A DNA stretch of 6,736 nucleotides from Sulfurovum sp. (GTDB lineage: Bacteria > Campylobacterota > Campylobacteria > Campylobacterales > Sulfurovaceae): contig DZAQ01000054.1 in assembly GCA_022729615.1 (NCBI GenBank), positions 1,696 to 8,431 on the forward strand, given 5' to 3'. The translations under genes were made by a program, and so were the position numbers. Shown piece after piece: positions 1 through 6,553 of the stretch. The number at the start of each line of letters is the position of its first letter. Position 1 is the stretch's first letter. Under the pieces are notes generated by a model that was not told the origin of the DNA, made no database searches, and was given only the letters and a program-made list of their open reading frames with translations.

Positions 1-127
1 GGGCTTTTTGTGATTAAATAATAGTATAAATTTTTGAGAGAAGCAATAAAAATATTGATTATATTTTAGGCAGTTGTCTCTGCTTGTTGTGAAGCTATTG
101 TAGGCAAGCTTTACTGGAAAGTTACTT

Positions 128-148
128 GGGAGGATGTGGATGTTATAA
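128..148 (+). promoter_or_regulatory. Strong Shine-Dalgarno with two-codon start-stop leader before mutY
   Basis: GGGAGG at 128-133 is the best ribosome-binding sequence near mutY but lies 22 bases from the mutY ATG, too far to serve it directly. It is ideally placed, 6 bases away, for ATG at 140-142, which is followed by one codon (TTA) and then TAA at 146-148. The mutY ATG at 156 follows that stop by 7 bases. On a transcript starting upstream, this could work as a minimal upstream ORF from which ribosomes reinitiate at mutY. It may equally be chance, or irrelevant if transcription starts at about 156. Confidence 0.25.
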
Positions 149-149
149 T
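141..149 (+). promoter_or_regulatory. Extended -10 promoter element ahead of mutY
   Basis: The bases TGTTATAAT match the extended -10 consensus TGnTATAAT exactly. No good -35 hexamer is seen 17 bases upstream, and the region further upstream (1-70) is AT-rich, as is common for housekeeping promoters in Campylobacterota. Transcription would be expected to start about 7 bases after the box, at or next to the A of the mutY ATG at 156, so the mRNA would have almost no leader. A second, weaker box (TATATT, 60-65) could drive a longer transcript. The match is seen directly; promoter activity is inferred. Confidence 0.45.
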
Positions 150-155
150 ATTTCT

Positions 156-1109
156 ATGAAAAATATTCACGACAAACTCCTCTCTTGGTATGAGCATCAC
201 GGCAGACATGAGTTGCCATGGCGAAATACAAATGACATTTATGCTATTTATCTCAGCGAGGTTATGCTCCAGCAAACTCAGGTAAATAGGGTGCAAGAGG
301 AGTACTATCCGAAGTTTTTGGAGAGGTTTCCTACTCTTGAGGAGCTGGCAAATGCGCCTTTGGATGAGGTGTTGGCTTTGTGGAGCGGACTTGGATACTA
401 TTCTAGGGCAAGAAATCTTCATGAATGTGCAAAACAATCAAACGGGTTTTTGTCTGATTGCCCCAAAAAACTCATGAAACTCCCCGGAATCGGTCGATAT
501 ACCGCAAGTGCGGTATGCAGTTTCGGGTATCATCAAACTATCCCGGTAGTTGACACGAATATCGCTCGAGTACTCAGGCGATTTTTTGCTCTGGGCAGCG
601 GAGATGATCGCTTGGTATGGCAAAAAGCTGAGGAGTTTTTGAATCCAAATCAAACGCGTAGTCACAATCTTGCCTTGATGGATCTGGGTTCGATGGTCTG
701 TCTGCCCAAAACTCCCCAATGCTCACTCTGTCCGCTTCAGGATGGATGTGAAGGCAAAGAGTATCCCATGCAATTTACCCATACCAAGAAAAAAGAGTAT
801 GAGTCCCTAGAGCTCTTCTACGGCGTGTGGATCCAAGATGGCAAAATAGCGCTTACGCCGGCAACAGGCACAATGTATAGGGGTATGTATGAGCTGCCCA
901 GTGTGGATCCTATCGATGAAGATCTTTTGGGAAGCTACAAACACTCCTATACAAAATATCGCCTCAATGTTGCCCTTTACGCGATAGACAGTTGCGCCCA
1001 AGAGGTGGTTTGGGCTGATTTGGAGAGTTTTGATACTCTGCCTATCTCTTCATTGACCAAGAAGGCAAAGAGTCATATTGTCCGCGATGAACGGATGTCG
1101 GTTCGATGA
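156..1109 (+). CDS. mutY: Adenine DNA glycosylase MutY
   Basis: Base-excision repair enzyme that removes adenine mispaired with 8-oxoguanine, limiting G:C to T:A mutation. It acts on chromosomal DNA in the cytoplasm. From the ATG at 156 the protein has 317 residues, a little under the usual 340-350. The catalytic Glu is E35 in SEVMLQQTQ. The helix-hairpin-helix is LPGIGRYTA at about 109-117, with the catalytic Asp at D133 in VVDTN. Four cysteines (C182, C189, C192, C198), spaced C-x6-C-x2-C-x5-C, match the [4Fe-4S] ligands. The tail from about 215 onward resembles the NUDIX-like 8-oxoG recognition domain (GMYELP, near 250). All key residues are present. An in-frame TTG at 126 would add ten residues (MGGCGCYNIS) that do not look like the family, so the ATG at 156, where homology begins, is preferred. 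The stop overlaps the tlyA start, suggesting one transcript and translational coupling. Confidence 0.96.
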   Translation: MKNIHDKLLSWYEHHGRHELPWRNTNDIYAIYLSEVMLQQTQVNRVQEEYYPKFLERFPTLEELANAPLDEVLALWSGLGYYSRARNLHECAKQSNGFLSDCPKKLMKLPGIGRYTASAVCSFGYHQTIPVVDTNIARVLRRFFALGSGDDRLVWQKAEEFLNPNQTRSHNLALMDLGSMVCLPKTPQCSLCPLQDGCEGKEYPMQFTHTKKKEYESLELFYGVWIQDGKIALTPATGTMYRGMYELPSVDPIDEDLLGSYKHSYTKYRLNVALYAIDSCAQEVVWADLESFDTLPISSLTKKAKSHIVRDERMSVR

Positions 1110-1822
1110 GGCTTGATCGCTTTTTGCAAGAGTCCGGTTTGGCGCAAAGCCGTACCAAGGCGCAGCAGCTCATCAAAGAGGGGAGCGTGGCCGTCAACGG
1201 AAAGATTATCGAAAAGGTTTCGTTCGAGGTGGATGAAACAATGAAGGTAGAGGTCGCGGATGTGGCGCGGTATGTCAGCCGCGCGGCGCTCAAGCTCAAA
1301 GGATTTTTACCCACACTTGGATGGAGCTTGAGGGGTCTTGAGGCTCTTGATATCGGCTCAAGCACGGGCGGCTTTACGCAAATACTGCTTGAAAATGAGG
1401 TACAAAGCGTCACTTGCGTCGATGTGGGAAGCGGTCAGCTCCATCACTCTCTCCGCGAGGATGAGAGAGTGAGGCTCTTTGAAAATACCGATATCCGCAC
1501 TTTTGTGAGCCAAAAGAGATTTGATATCATCACCTGCGATGTCTCATTCATCCCGCTTGAGCGTATCTTGGATGCCATTGACAGATTTGCTGCCCGGTAT
1601 ATAATCATTCTTTTTAAGCCGCAGTTTCAGGTCGGACGCGAAGCGAAGCGGGACAGAAACGGGGTAGTCAAAGATAGGGAGGCGATCGATGCCTCGATGC
1701 GATCTTTTGAAGAGAGATGTGGACAATTGCAATGGCAGCTCATCTCCAAAGAGAAGGCGCACATCAGCGGCAAAGAGGGGAATTGGGAGGAGTGTTACGG
1801 TTTTATCAAAAATGATTTCTAA
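1106..1822 (+). CDS. tlyA: TlyA-type rRNA cytidine 2'-O-methyltransferase
   Basis: S-adenosylmethionine-dependent enzyme that 2'-O-methylates a cytidine in ribosomal RNA; members were first annotated as hemolysins. The 238-residue protein has an N-terminal S4 RNA-binding domain (about 1-48, beginning RLDRFLQESGLAQSR) and an FtsJ-like Rossmann methyltransferase domain. The SAM-binding motif is DIGSSTGGF at 82-90. Candidate catalytic tetrad residues are K63 (RAALKL), D145 (CDVSF), K171 (FKPQF) and E228 (GNWEE), assigned by position. Its length fits the shorter TlyA I class, known from Campylobacter to modify only the 23S rRNA site (C1920 in E. coli numbering), rather than the longer mycobacterial type that also modifies 16S C1409. 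The ATG lies within ATGA (1106-1109), overlapping the mutY stop, and no strong Shine-Dalgarno precedes it, so translation probably depends on coupling. The 3' end overlaps gmhA tail-to-tail. Confidence 0.94.
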   Translation: MRLDRFLQESGLAQSRTKAQQLIKEGSVAVNGKIIEKVSFEVDETMKVEVADVARYVSRAALKLKGFLPTLGWSLRGLEALDIGSSTGGFTQILLENEVQSVTCVDVGSGQLHHSLREDERVRLFENTDIRTFVSQKRFDIITCDVSFIPLERILDAIDRFAARYIIILFKPQFQVGREAKRDRNGVVKDREAIDASMRSFEERCGQLQWQLISKEKAHISGKEGNWEECYGFIKNDF

Positions 1823-2385
1823 AAAGCATTATCGATCGCTTGGCAAATCGTATGCCCGATAAAGATGTGCATCTCTTGGATGCGCGGAGTATCATCGGAT
1901 GGGATGATAACATTGAGATCACATATTTCATTCATTTGTCCGCCGCCTCTTCCGCTCAATCCTAGCGTATGACAGCCAAGCTCTTTGGCTTTTTGGAGTG
2001 CTAGCAGGATATTGGGACTATTGCCGCTTGTGGAGATACCGATCAGCAGATCCCCGCTCCTTGCCAAAGCCTCTACCTGACGCTCAAAGACTCTCTCAAA
2101 TCCAAAATCATTGGCGATGGCGGTAAGCGCCGAAGTGTCTGTCGTGAGGGCGATCCCGCTAAGCCCTCTGCGATCACTTTTGTAGCGTCCTGAGAGTTCT
2201 GCTGCGATATGCTGTGCGTCCGCTGCAGAGCCGCCGTTGCCGCACAGGAGGATCTTGTTGCCACTTTTGAGGGTCTCGATAGCGAGGAGTGAAGCCTGTT
2301 CAATATCGGGGATAAGCCCGCCAATGAGCGCATCGAGAGTTCTTTGGTGAGCTTCGAGCTCTTGAAGTATCATTGATTGGAGCAT
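1819..2385 (-). CDS. gmhA: Phosphoheptose isomerase (sedoheptulose 7-phosphate isomerase)
   Basis: Cytoplasmic first step of ADP-heptose synthesis: converts sedoheptulose 7-phosphate to D-glycero-D-manno-heptose 7-phosphate. The 188-residue protein is a single SIS domain, close to the E. coli length of about 192. The CGNGGSAADAQHIAAE segment (48-63) carries the substrate loop and the expected zinc ligands H59 and E63. ISTSGNS, near 117-123, is the second phosphate-binding loop. Near the C terminus, Q170 and H178 (QEMHIFIGH) match the remaining metal and catalytic positions by alignment from memory with E. coli Q172 and H180. The start is well set by AAGGAGG five bases upstream of the ATG. It is the last gene of the operon, 18 bases after hldE, and its stop codon meets that of tlyA from the other strand. 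SIS proteins also include DiaA, but the conserved H/E/Q/H set and the neighbours favour GmhA. Confidence 0.95.
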   Translation of the reverse strand: MLQSMILQELEAHQRTLDALIGGLIPDIEQASLLAIETLKSGNKILLCGNGGSAADAQHIAAELSGRYKSDRRGLSGIALTTDTSALTAIANDFGFERVFERQVEALARSGDLLIGISTSGNSPNILLALQKAKELGCHTLGLSGRGGGQMNEICDLNVIIPSDDTPRIQEMHIFIGHTICQAIDNAF

Positions 2386-2390
2386 TTTTG

Positions 2391-2397
2391 CCTCCTT
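2391..2397 (-). promoter_or_regulatory. Shine-Dalgarno of gmhA
   Basis: Read on the minus strand, AAGGAGG lies five bases before the gmhA ATG, in the 18-base gap after the hldE stop. It is the strongest ribosome-binding site in the operon, so the last gene is probably well translated independently of upstream coupling. Confidence 0.7.
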
Positions 2398-2403
2398 GGC
2401 CGG

Positions 2404-3837
2404 CTAGCAACTTCCGTTCTGTGTGATTTTTTGGATGACGGAGCTGGTACTTTTCCCCTCTACAAATTCGATCAGTTCGACTTTGGGGACGATATCGCTT
2501 CCGACAACTACCTTGTCCTTGTAGTCTGCACCCTTGACGAGAATATCAGGCTGAATGATTTTGATGAGTTCATAAGGGGTATCTTCACCAAAAGGCACGA
2601 CAAAATCGACACTCTCTAGCGCGGCGAGCAGATAGGCGCGATCCTCAAGTGGGTTGATGGGGCGGCTCTCCCCTTTGAGCCTCCGGATGCTGGCATCTTC
2701 ATTGATGCCGACGATGAGTATATCACCGAGCGCTTTCGCATGCTGGAGATAGCTCGCGTGTCCACGATGGAGGATATCAAAGCAGCCATTTGTGAAGACA
2801 ATTTGACGACCTTGCGCATGGAGCCGCTTTGTGATGCGCTCTATCTGGGCTCTATTTTTGATCTTGTTAGCGATGTCGCCTCTATTGAGCGAATGGTCAT
2901 ACTCTTCGATCTCATCGAGTGTAGCTGTAGCGGATCCGATCTTGGCGACGACAATTGCTGCGGCTTTGTTGGCAAATTTACATGCTTCGATGATATCAAG
3001 TCCGTTTGCCAATGCGATCCCCAAAGAGGCAAGTACAGTATCTCCCGCACCTGTGACATCGTACACCTCTCTAGCCACTGTGGGGATGATCTGCAAATCT
3101 TGATCAAAGATGGCGATTCCCTCTTCGCTCAGCGTAATCACTCCATACTGCAACGAAAGATCATTTTTGAGCTTGAAACCGGCTCGCTCTAGGCTCGCTC
3201 TGTCTTTTATCTCTATTTTGGAAGCTTGGGACGCCTCTTTTTTGTTTGGTGTGAGGAGGGTAGCGCCTTTATATTTATTATAGTCATCCCCTTTGGGGTC
3301 AACAAGTATGGGCTTGTTATGCTTGGAAGCTAGAGTGATGACGGCTTGGCTTAGAGTCTCTGTGATGACCCCTTTGCCGTAATCTGAAAGCAAGATAGCG
3401 TCATAGCACTGCATATTTGCCTCTAGCAGTGAGAGAATCTTCTCTTGTGACTCCCCGCTGATCTCCTCTTTGCTCTCGTCGTCAAAGCGGATAATTTGTT
3501 GATTTGAGGCGATAAGACGGCTCTTTTTGGTCGTCACGCGATCTTTTTGGCGGATGAGAGCGGTGCATGAAGCGCCCGCATTCTGGAGAAGCCGGTCTGT
3601 CAAGATACCCTCCGCATCATCACCGATAACCGCAAAGACTGAGACATCAGCGTCAAGCGCGATAAGGTTGTTGATGACATTGCCTGCGCCGCCAAGAAGT
3701 CTGCTCTCTTTGGAGACTTCGAGTACCTGCACGGGGGCTTCAGGAGAGATGCGATCGCATTTGCCCCAAATGTAGTGGTCGATCATGATATCGCCGATGA
3801 CGGCGAAATGTCTCCTCTTTTGACGGAATTTATCCAA
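2404..3837 (-). CDS. hldE: Bifunctional heptose 7-phosphate kinase / heptose 1-phosphate adenylyltransferase HldE
   Basis: Cytoplasmic fusion enzyme carrying out two steps of ADP-heptose synthesis. The N-terminal kinase makes D-glycero-beta-D-manno-heptose 1,7-bisphosphate; after GmhB removes the C7 phosphate, the C-terminal domain adds AMP from ATP. Residues 1 to about 315 are a PfkB/ribokinase fold: substrate motif GGAGNVINN (49-57), second PfkB signature DVTGAGD (260-266) with the catalytic Asp at 266. Residues from about 335 onward are a nucleotidyltransferase: TNGCFDILHRGH with the HxGH motif at 357-360, and KSTSS near 462-466. The chosen start is the TTG at 3837, preceded by GGAGG with a 6-base gap, giving 477 residues, the length I recall for E. 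coli HldE. A TTG at 3855 would add six residues, but the GGAGG would then lie inside the gene. The start overlaps the hldD stop by 8 bases (TTGGATAA), indicating coupling. Both domains look intact. Confidence 0.96.
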   Translation of the reverse strand: MDKFRQKRRHFAVIGDIMIDHYIWGKCDRISPEAPVQVLEVSKESRLLGGAGNVINNLIALDADVSVFAVIGDDAEGILTDRLLQNAGASCTALIRQKDRVTTKKSRLIASNQQIIRFDDESKEEISGESQEKILSLLEANMQCYDAILLSDYGKGVITETLSQAVITLASKHNKPILVDPKGDDYNKYKGATLLTPNKKEASQASKIEIKDRASLERAGFKLKNDLSLQYGVITLSEEGIAIFDQDLQIIPTVAREVYDVTGAGDTVLASLGIALANGLDIIEACKFANKAAAIVVAKIGSATATLDEIEEYDHSLNRGDIANKIKNRAQIERITKRLHAQGRQIVFTNGCFDILHRGHASYLQHAKALGDILIVGINEDASIRRLKGESRPINPLEDRAYLLAALESVDFVVPFGEDTPYELIKIIQPDILVKGADYKDKVVVGSDIVPKVELIEFVEGKSTSSVIQKITQNGSC

Positions 3838-4846
3838 GAGAGACCTCCGTATCAAAGAGGCGTTTTATCTCCGGAAGATAGGCTTTGATCCCCTCTTCGA
3901 GGGTGAAGTTGGGCTGATATCCCAAATTTTCTACCGTATCGGCGATATCTGCCTCGGTATGAAATTGGTACTGACCGATATAGGGATTGGGGATATACTC
4001 TATCGCGAAATTGCTCTGGAGTTCATGCTGGAGGATATCGCAAATATCTTGAAAAGAGCGGGCTAGCCCTGTGCCGACATTGTATATGCCGGATTTTTTG
4101 GGGTGCATCGCTTTGATATTGGCTTGGATGACATCTTCGATATAGATGAAATCCCGCAGGATTTTGTCAGACCCTTCAAAAAGCTTGGGCGCTTTGCCAA
4201 AGAGCATCTGATGGGCAAATTGGATCACGGTTGAGGCGGTTTTGTTTTTGAAATACTCGCGTGCGCCATAGACATTGAAGTAGCGCAGCCCGACTATCGA
4301 AATCTTTTTTTGCTTTTGCATATACTCTCTGGCGATATTATCCATCATGAGCTTGGAGAAGCCATAAGCATTGCTGGGCGCTTCGCAGCCGACTTTTTGC
4401 GGACTTGGAGCATCTCCATAGGTGGCTGCCGAGGAGGCATAGACCATATTGGCACGGTGCAGAAGCGCTAGGTCAAGCAGATCCTTGAAGGCGTTGACAT
4501 TGGTTTTGACCATGAGGTCTTGTTCGAGTACCGTGGTGTCTGAGATAGCCGCCTGATGAAAGATATAATCAAAATGGTACTCATCTCGTAGTTTTTTGAG
4601 CGCTTTTTTGTCATTGATATCACCGCTGATCACCTCTCCGTCAAAGCCGATAAGATTCTTGAAGTGCCCAAAACTCTTGAGATTGCCGTTGGAAAAGTGT
4701 TCTGTGGAGCGAAACGCATCAAAAACAACAACCTTGCAGCCCGGGTGATGCTCTTGGAAATACAATGCAAGGTTGGAGCCGATAAAACCTGCTCCACCAG
4801 TAATAAGAATGGTTTTGTCATTCAACTGCTTTTGAATATATTTCAT
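3830..4846 (-). CDS. hldD: ADP-L-glycero-D-manno-heptose 6-epimerase
   Basis: Last step of nucleotide-heptose synthesis: inverts C6 of ADP-D-glycero-beta-D-manno-heptose to give the L,D form used by heptosyltransferases, with a tightly bound NADP cofactor. The 338-residue protein is an extended short-chain dehydrogenase/reductase. It has the dinucleotide-binding GGAGFIG at 17-23, FHQAAISDTTV near 96-106 (the HQAA-type motif typical of HldD), a Ser in the SSA segment at 138-140, and the catalytic YGFSK with Y161 and K165. It is longer than the roughly 310-residue E. coli enzyme, partly through an N-terminal extension of about ten residues and longer loops. General UDP-sugar epimerases share the fold, but the HQAA motif and the neighbours gmhB and hldE make HldD the best call. 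It begins 12 bases after gmhB and has only a weak, A-rich ribosome-binding region. Confidence 0.93.
   Translation of the reverse strand: MKYIQKQLNDKTILITGGAGFIGSNLALYFQEHHPGCKVVVFDAFRSTEHFSNGNLKSFGHFKNLIGFDGEVISGDINDKKALKKLRDEYHFDYIFHQAAISDTTVLEQDLMVKTNVNAFKDLLDLALLHRANMVYASSAATYGDAPSPQKVGCEAPSNAYGFSKLMMDNIAREYMQKQKKISIVGLRYFNVYGAREYFKNKTASTVIQFAHQMLFGKAPKLFEGSDKILRDFIYIEDVIQANIKAMHPKKSGIYNVGTGLARSFQDICDILQHELQSNFAIEYIPNPYIGQYQFHTEADIADTVENLGYQPNFTLEEGIKAYLPEIKRLFDTEVSLG
3844..3848 (-). promoter_or_regulatory. Shine-Dalgarno deciding the hldE TTG start
   Basis: On the minus strand, GGAGG (within ACGGAGG) lies six bases before the TTG at 3837 and inside the last codons of hldD. This placement favours 3837 over the in-frame TTG at 3855, which has no comparable site. 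Confidence 0.6.
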
Positions 4847-4858
4847 TTTTTCACTTTT

Positions 4859-5407
4859 CTATTTGTTTGATACTATTTTACCTTGATTTGCTTGAAGATA
4901 CTCCGCGCACTCTTTTACGGAAGCAAAGCAAAGGGTGGCGTCCATGAAACAGGTATCACCGATATAGATCGTATTGCCGATCAAAGCATTGTGCGCCAAC
5001 TCTATATCGCTTGGTTTGTCTCCGATCATCCATGAGTGTTTCAAGTCAATCGGGAACCAAGCAAGCGCTTGATCTATCATGCCTGTATCAGGTTTGCGGC
5101 AGCGGCACGACTCCTCTGGTGTGTGGGGACAGTGGTAAACCCCCGAGATGGCGATATTTTGTTCGCTCAATCTTGCAAGCATCCAAGAGGTCAGTTTCTC
5201 ATAGGAGTCCCCAGAATAGTATCCCCGCCCGATGCCTGATTGGTTGGTGATGATAAAAAGCAGATATCCATTGTCCAAAAAAAGGTGTAATAGCTCAAAA
5301 ATTCCATCTGAAAATTCAAAATCTTCTATTTTTGAGACATATCCATGATCGACATTGACAATGCCGTCTCTATCCAGAAAGAGGGCTTTGCGGGAGTTGT
5401 CATTCAT
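4859..5407 (-). CDS. gmhB: D-glycero-beta-D-manno-heptose 1,7-bisphosphate 7-phosphatase
   Basis: Removes the C7 phosphate from heptose 1,7-bisphosphate, between the two HldE reactions. The 182-residue HAD-superfamily protein shows motif I DRDG with the nucleophile D12 and acid/base D14, motif II Thr at T54 (TNQSGIGRG), motif III Lys at K105 (RKPDTGM) and motif IV GDKPSD with acidic residues D130 and D134. The GmhB-type zinc site is seen as C93, H95, C101 and C103 (CPHTPEESCRC). The loop between H95 and C101 is shorter than the one I recall in E. coli GmhB, as in many GmhB and HisB-phosphatase relatives. Histidinol phosphatase shares this fold, but no histidine genes are nearby and the flanking heptose genes settle the role. 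It follows the glycosyltransferase by 21 bases. No good Shine-Dalgarno precedes the ATG, so translation may depend on the upstream gene. Confidence 0.94.
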   Translation of the reverse strand: MNDNSRKALFLDRDGIVNVDHGYVSKIEDFEFSDGIFELLHLFLDNGYLLFIITNQSGIGRGYYSGDSYEKLTSWMLARLSEQNIAISGVYHCPHTPEESCRCRKPDTGMIDQALAWFPIDLKHSWMIGDKPSDIELAHNALIGNTIYIGDTCFMDATLCFASVKECAEYLQANQGKIVSNK

Positions 5408-5428
5408 TTTGGTATTGATACGCTACCG

Positions 5429-6553
5429 CTAGGCACTTTTGAGAACCTTGCGGTAGAGTCGGATGAGCGCATCTATCATGCTCTCTCTGGTAAAGACATT
5501 TTGATATCTTTGGAGTGCATTTGTAGAAAAAGTTTCATACAGTTCGGGATCATCGCATATTCGCCGGATTGCGGATGCGAGCTCTCTGGGCGCTTTGGGA
5601 TCGACTTGTATCCCTGTGATATTGTCTTGATTGACCCAGCTCATTCCGGACTCTGTGATCTTGCTTGAGACGATCGGTTTGCCAAATGCCATCGCTTCCA
5701 AAAGAACTACCCCATACGCCTCTGCTTTGGTGACAGAGGGAAGGCAAAAGAGGGTAGCAGCTTCAAAATAGTTGTACTTCTCCTCTTCCGGAATGTGTCC
5801 AAGCAGTATGACCCTATTTTCGAGCTGATAGTGTCGGATCAGATTTGAGAGATTTTCGGCTTCATGTCCGCCTCCTCCTATCAGGACGACACAATCATCA
5901 CTCAGATATTGCGCCGATTCGATCAGGATATCAAACCCTTTATAGGTGACGAGTCTGCCAAAGGCAAGGATGATCTTTTTGTCTTTGTAACGCTCTTTGA
6001 TGGCATCTATTTTGGCTTGGTCTGTTTGAAATGCGCTGCTGGAGATACCGATGGGGACGATCGCTATTTTCTCTTTGAATGGCTGGAGATGTTCAGAGTG
6101 GTCCGCATACTCTTGGGTAGCTACGATAATGGCATCAGCCCGCTTTAGTACCCAGTTTTGTAATGGCATGAAATATTTGATCATAGTTGCTTGCCGGACG
6201 ATATCGGATTGCCAGTGAATAATAATCTTGCTAGAGGGGCGGACGAGAAAAAGAGCCAAAAATGCTGTCGGATCGGGATGGTGCACATGGATTATGTCAT
6301 ATTTTTCAGAGAGCTGCCAGAGTTTTCGGATGAGATTTGGAGTGACGGAGGCTGAATTGACGACCCCATAAGAGGCTGTACGAAAAACGGTATAGTTTTC
6401 AAAAAAGGACTCTTCATTGACGGGCTTGGTATTGGAGCAGAGAACATTACACTCAATATTCTGCGCATTGAGACCCTCTGTGATCTCAAACATTGCTCGC
6501 TCCATACCTCCAAAGGTAGGATAATAAAATTTACCAAATTGTAAAATCTTCAA
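5429..6553 (-). CDS. GT4-family glycosyltransferase, probably surface glycan (LPS/LOS) assembly
   Basis: Retaining GT-B glycosyltransferase of 374 residues that should transfer a sugar from a nucleotide donor to a glycan on the cytoplasmic face of the inner membrane. The N-terminal acceptor domain opens with MKILQFGKFYYPTFGGMERA, including the GG loop at 15-16, and carries HWQSDIVRQ at 113-121, a motif I recall in mannosyltransferase-like members. The C-terminal donor domain has FGRLVTYKG (198-206), with phosphate-binding R200 and K205, and the EX7E motif E278...E286 (EAYGVVLLE). No transmembrane segment or signal peptide is evident. The start is a TTG at 6553, where homology begins, with only a weak AGGA upstream. 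As first gene of the heptose operon it probably acts in the core or O-chain, but donor and acceptor cannot be read from the sequence. It is not a WaaC/WaaF-type (GT9) heptosyltransferase. The family call is firm; the substrate is unknown. Confidence 0.88.
   Translation of the reverse strand: MKILQFGKFYYPTFGGMERAMFEITEGLNAQNIECNVLCSNTKPVNEESFFENYTVFRTASYGVVNSASVTPNLIRKLWQLSEKYDIIHVHHPDPTAFLALFLVRPSSKIIIHWQSDIVRQATMIKYFMPLQNWVLKRADAIIVATQEYADHSEHLQPFKEKIAIVPIGISSSAFQTDQAKIDAIKERYKDKKIILAFGRLVTYKGFDILIESAQYLSDDCVVLIGGGGHEAENLSNLIRHYQLENRVILLGHIPEEEKYNYFEAATLFCLPSVTKAEAYGVVLLEAMAFGKPIVSSKITESGMSWVNQDNITGIQVDPKAPRELASAIRRICDDPELYETFSTNALQRYQNVFTRESMIDALIRLYRKVLKSA

Noticed and set aside
1..21. Possible tail of an upstream plus-strand gene ending at TAA 19-21
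   Set aside because: Only six codons are visible, and other frames also stop within 15 bases; nothing supports coding.
83..112. GCTTG...CAAGC inverted bases that might form a hairpin or operator in the mutY leader
   Set aside because: The stem is only five bases around a long loop, which is expected by chance.
126..155. TTG at 126 as the mutY start, adding MGGCGCYNIS
   Set aside because: The extension overlaps the GGGAGG and the -10 box and does not resemble MutY N termini; the family match begins at the ATG at 156.
1822..1846. AAGC...GCTTTTT on the minus strand as a terminator at the gmhA end
   Set aside because: The stem is four bases with a ten-base AT-rich loop; too weak for a Rho-independent terminator.
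2740..3192. 150-codon plus-strand open frame inside hldE
   Set aside because: It lies antisense to a strongly recognised gene, has no domain I can recognise, and looks like a shadow frame.
5864..6148. 94-codon plus-strand open frame inside the glycosyltransferase gene
   Set aside because: Antisense shadow of a gene with clear GT4 motifs; no independent support.
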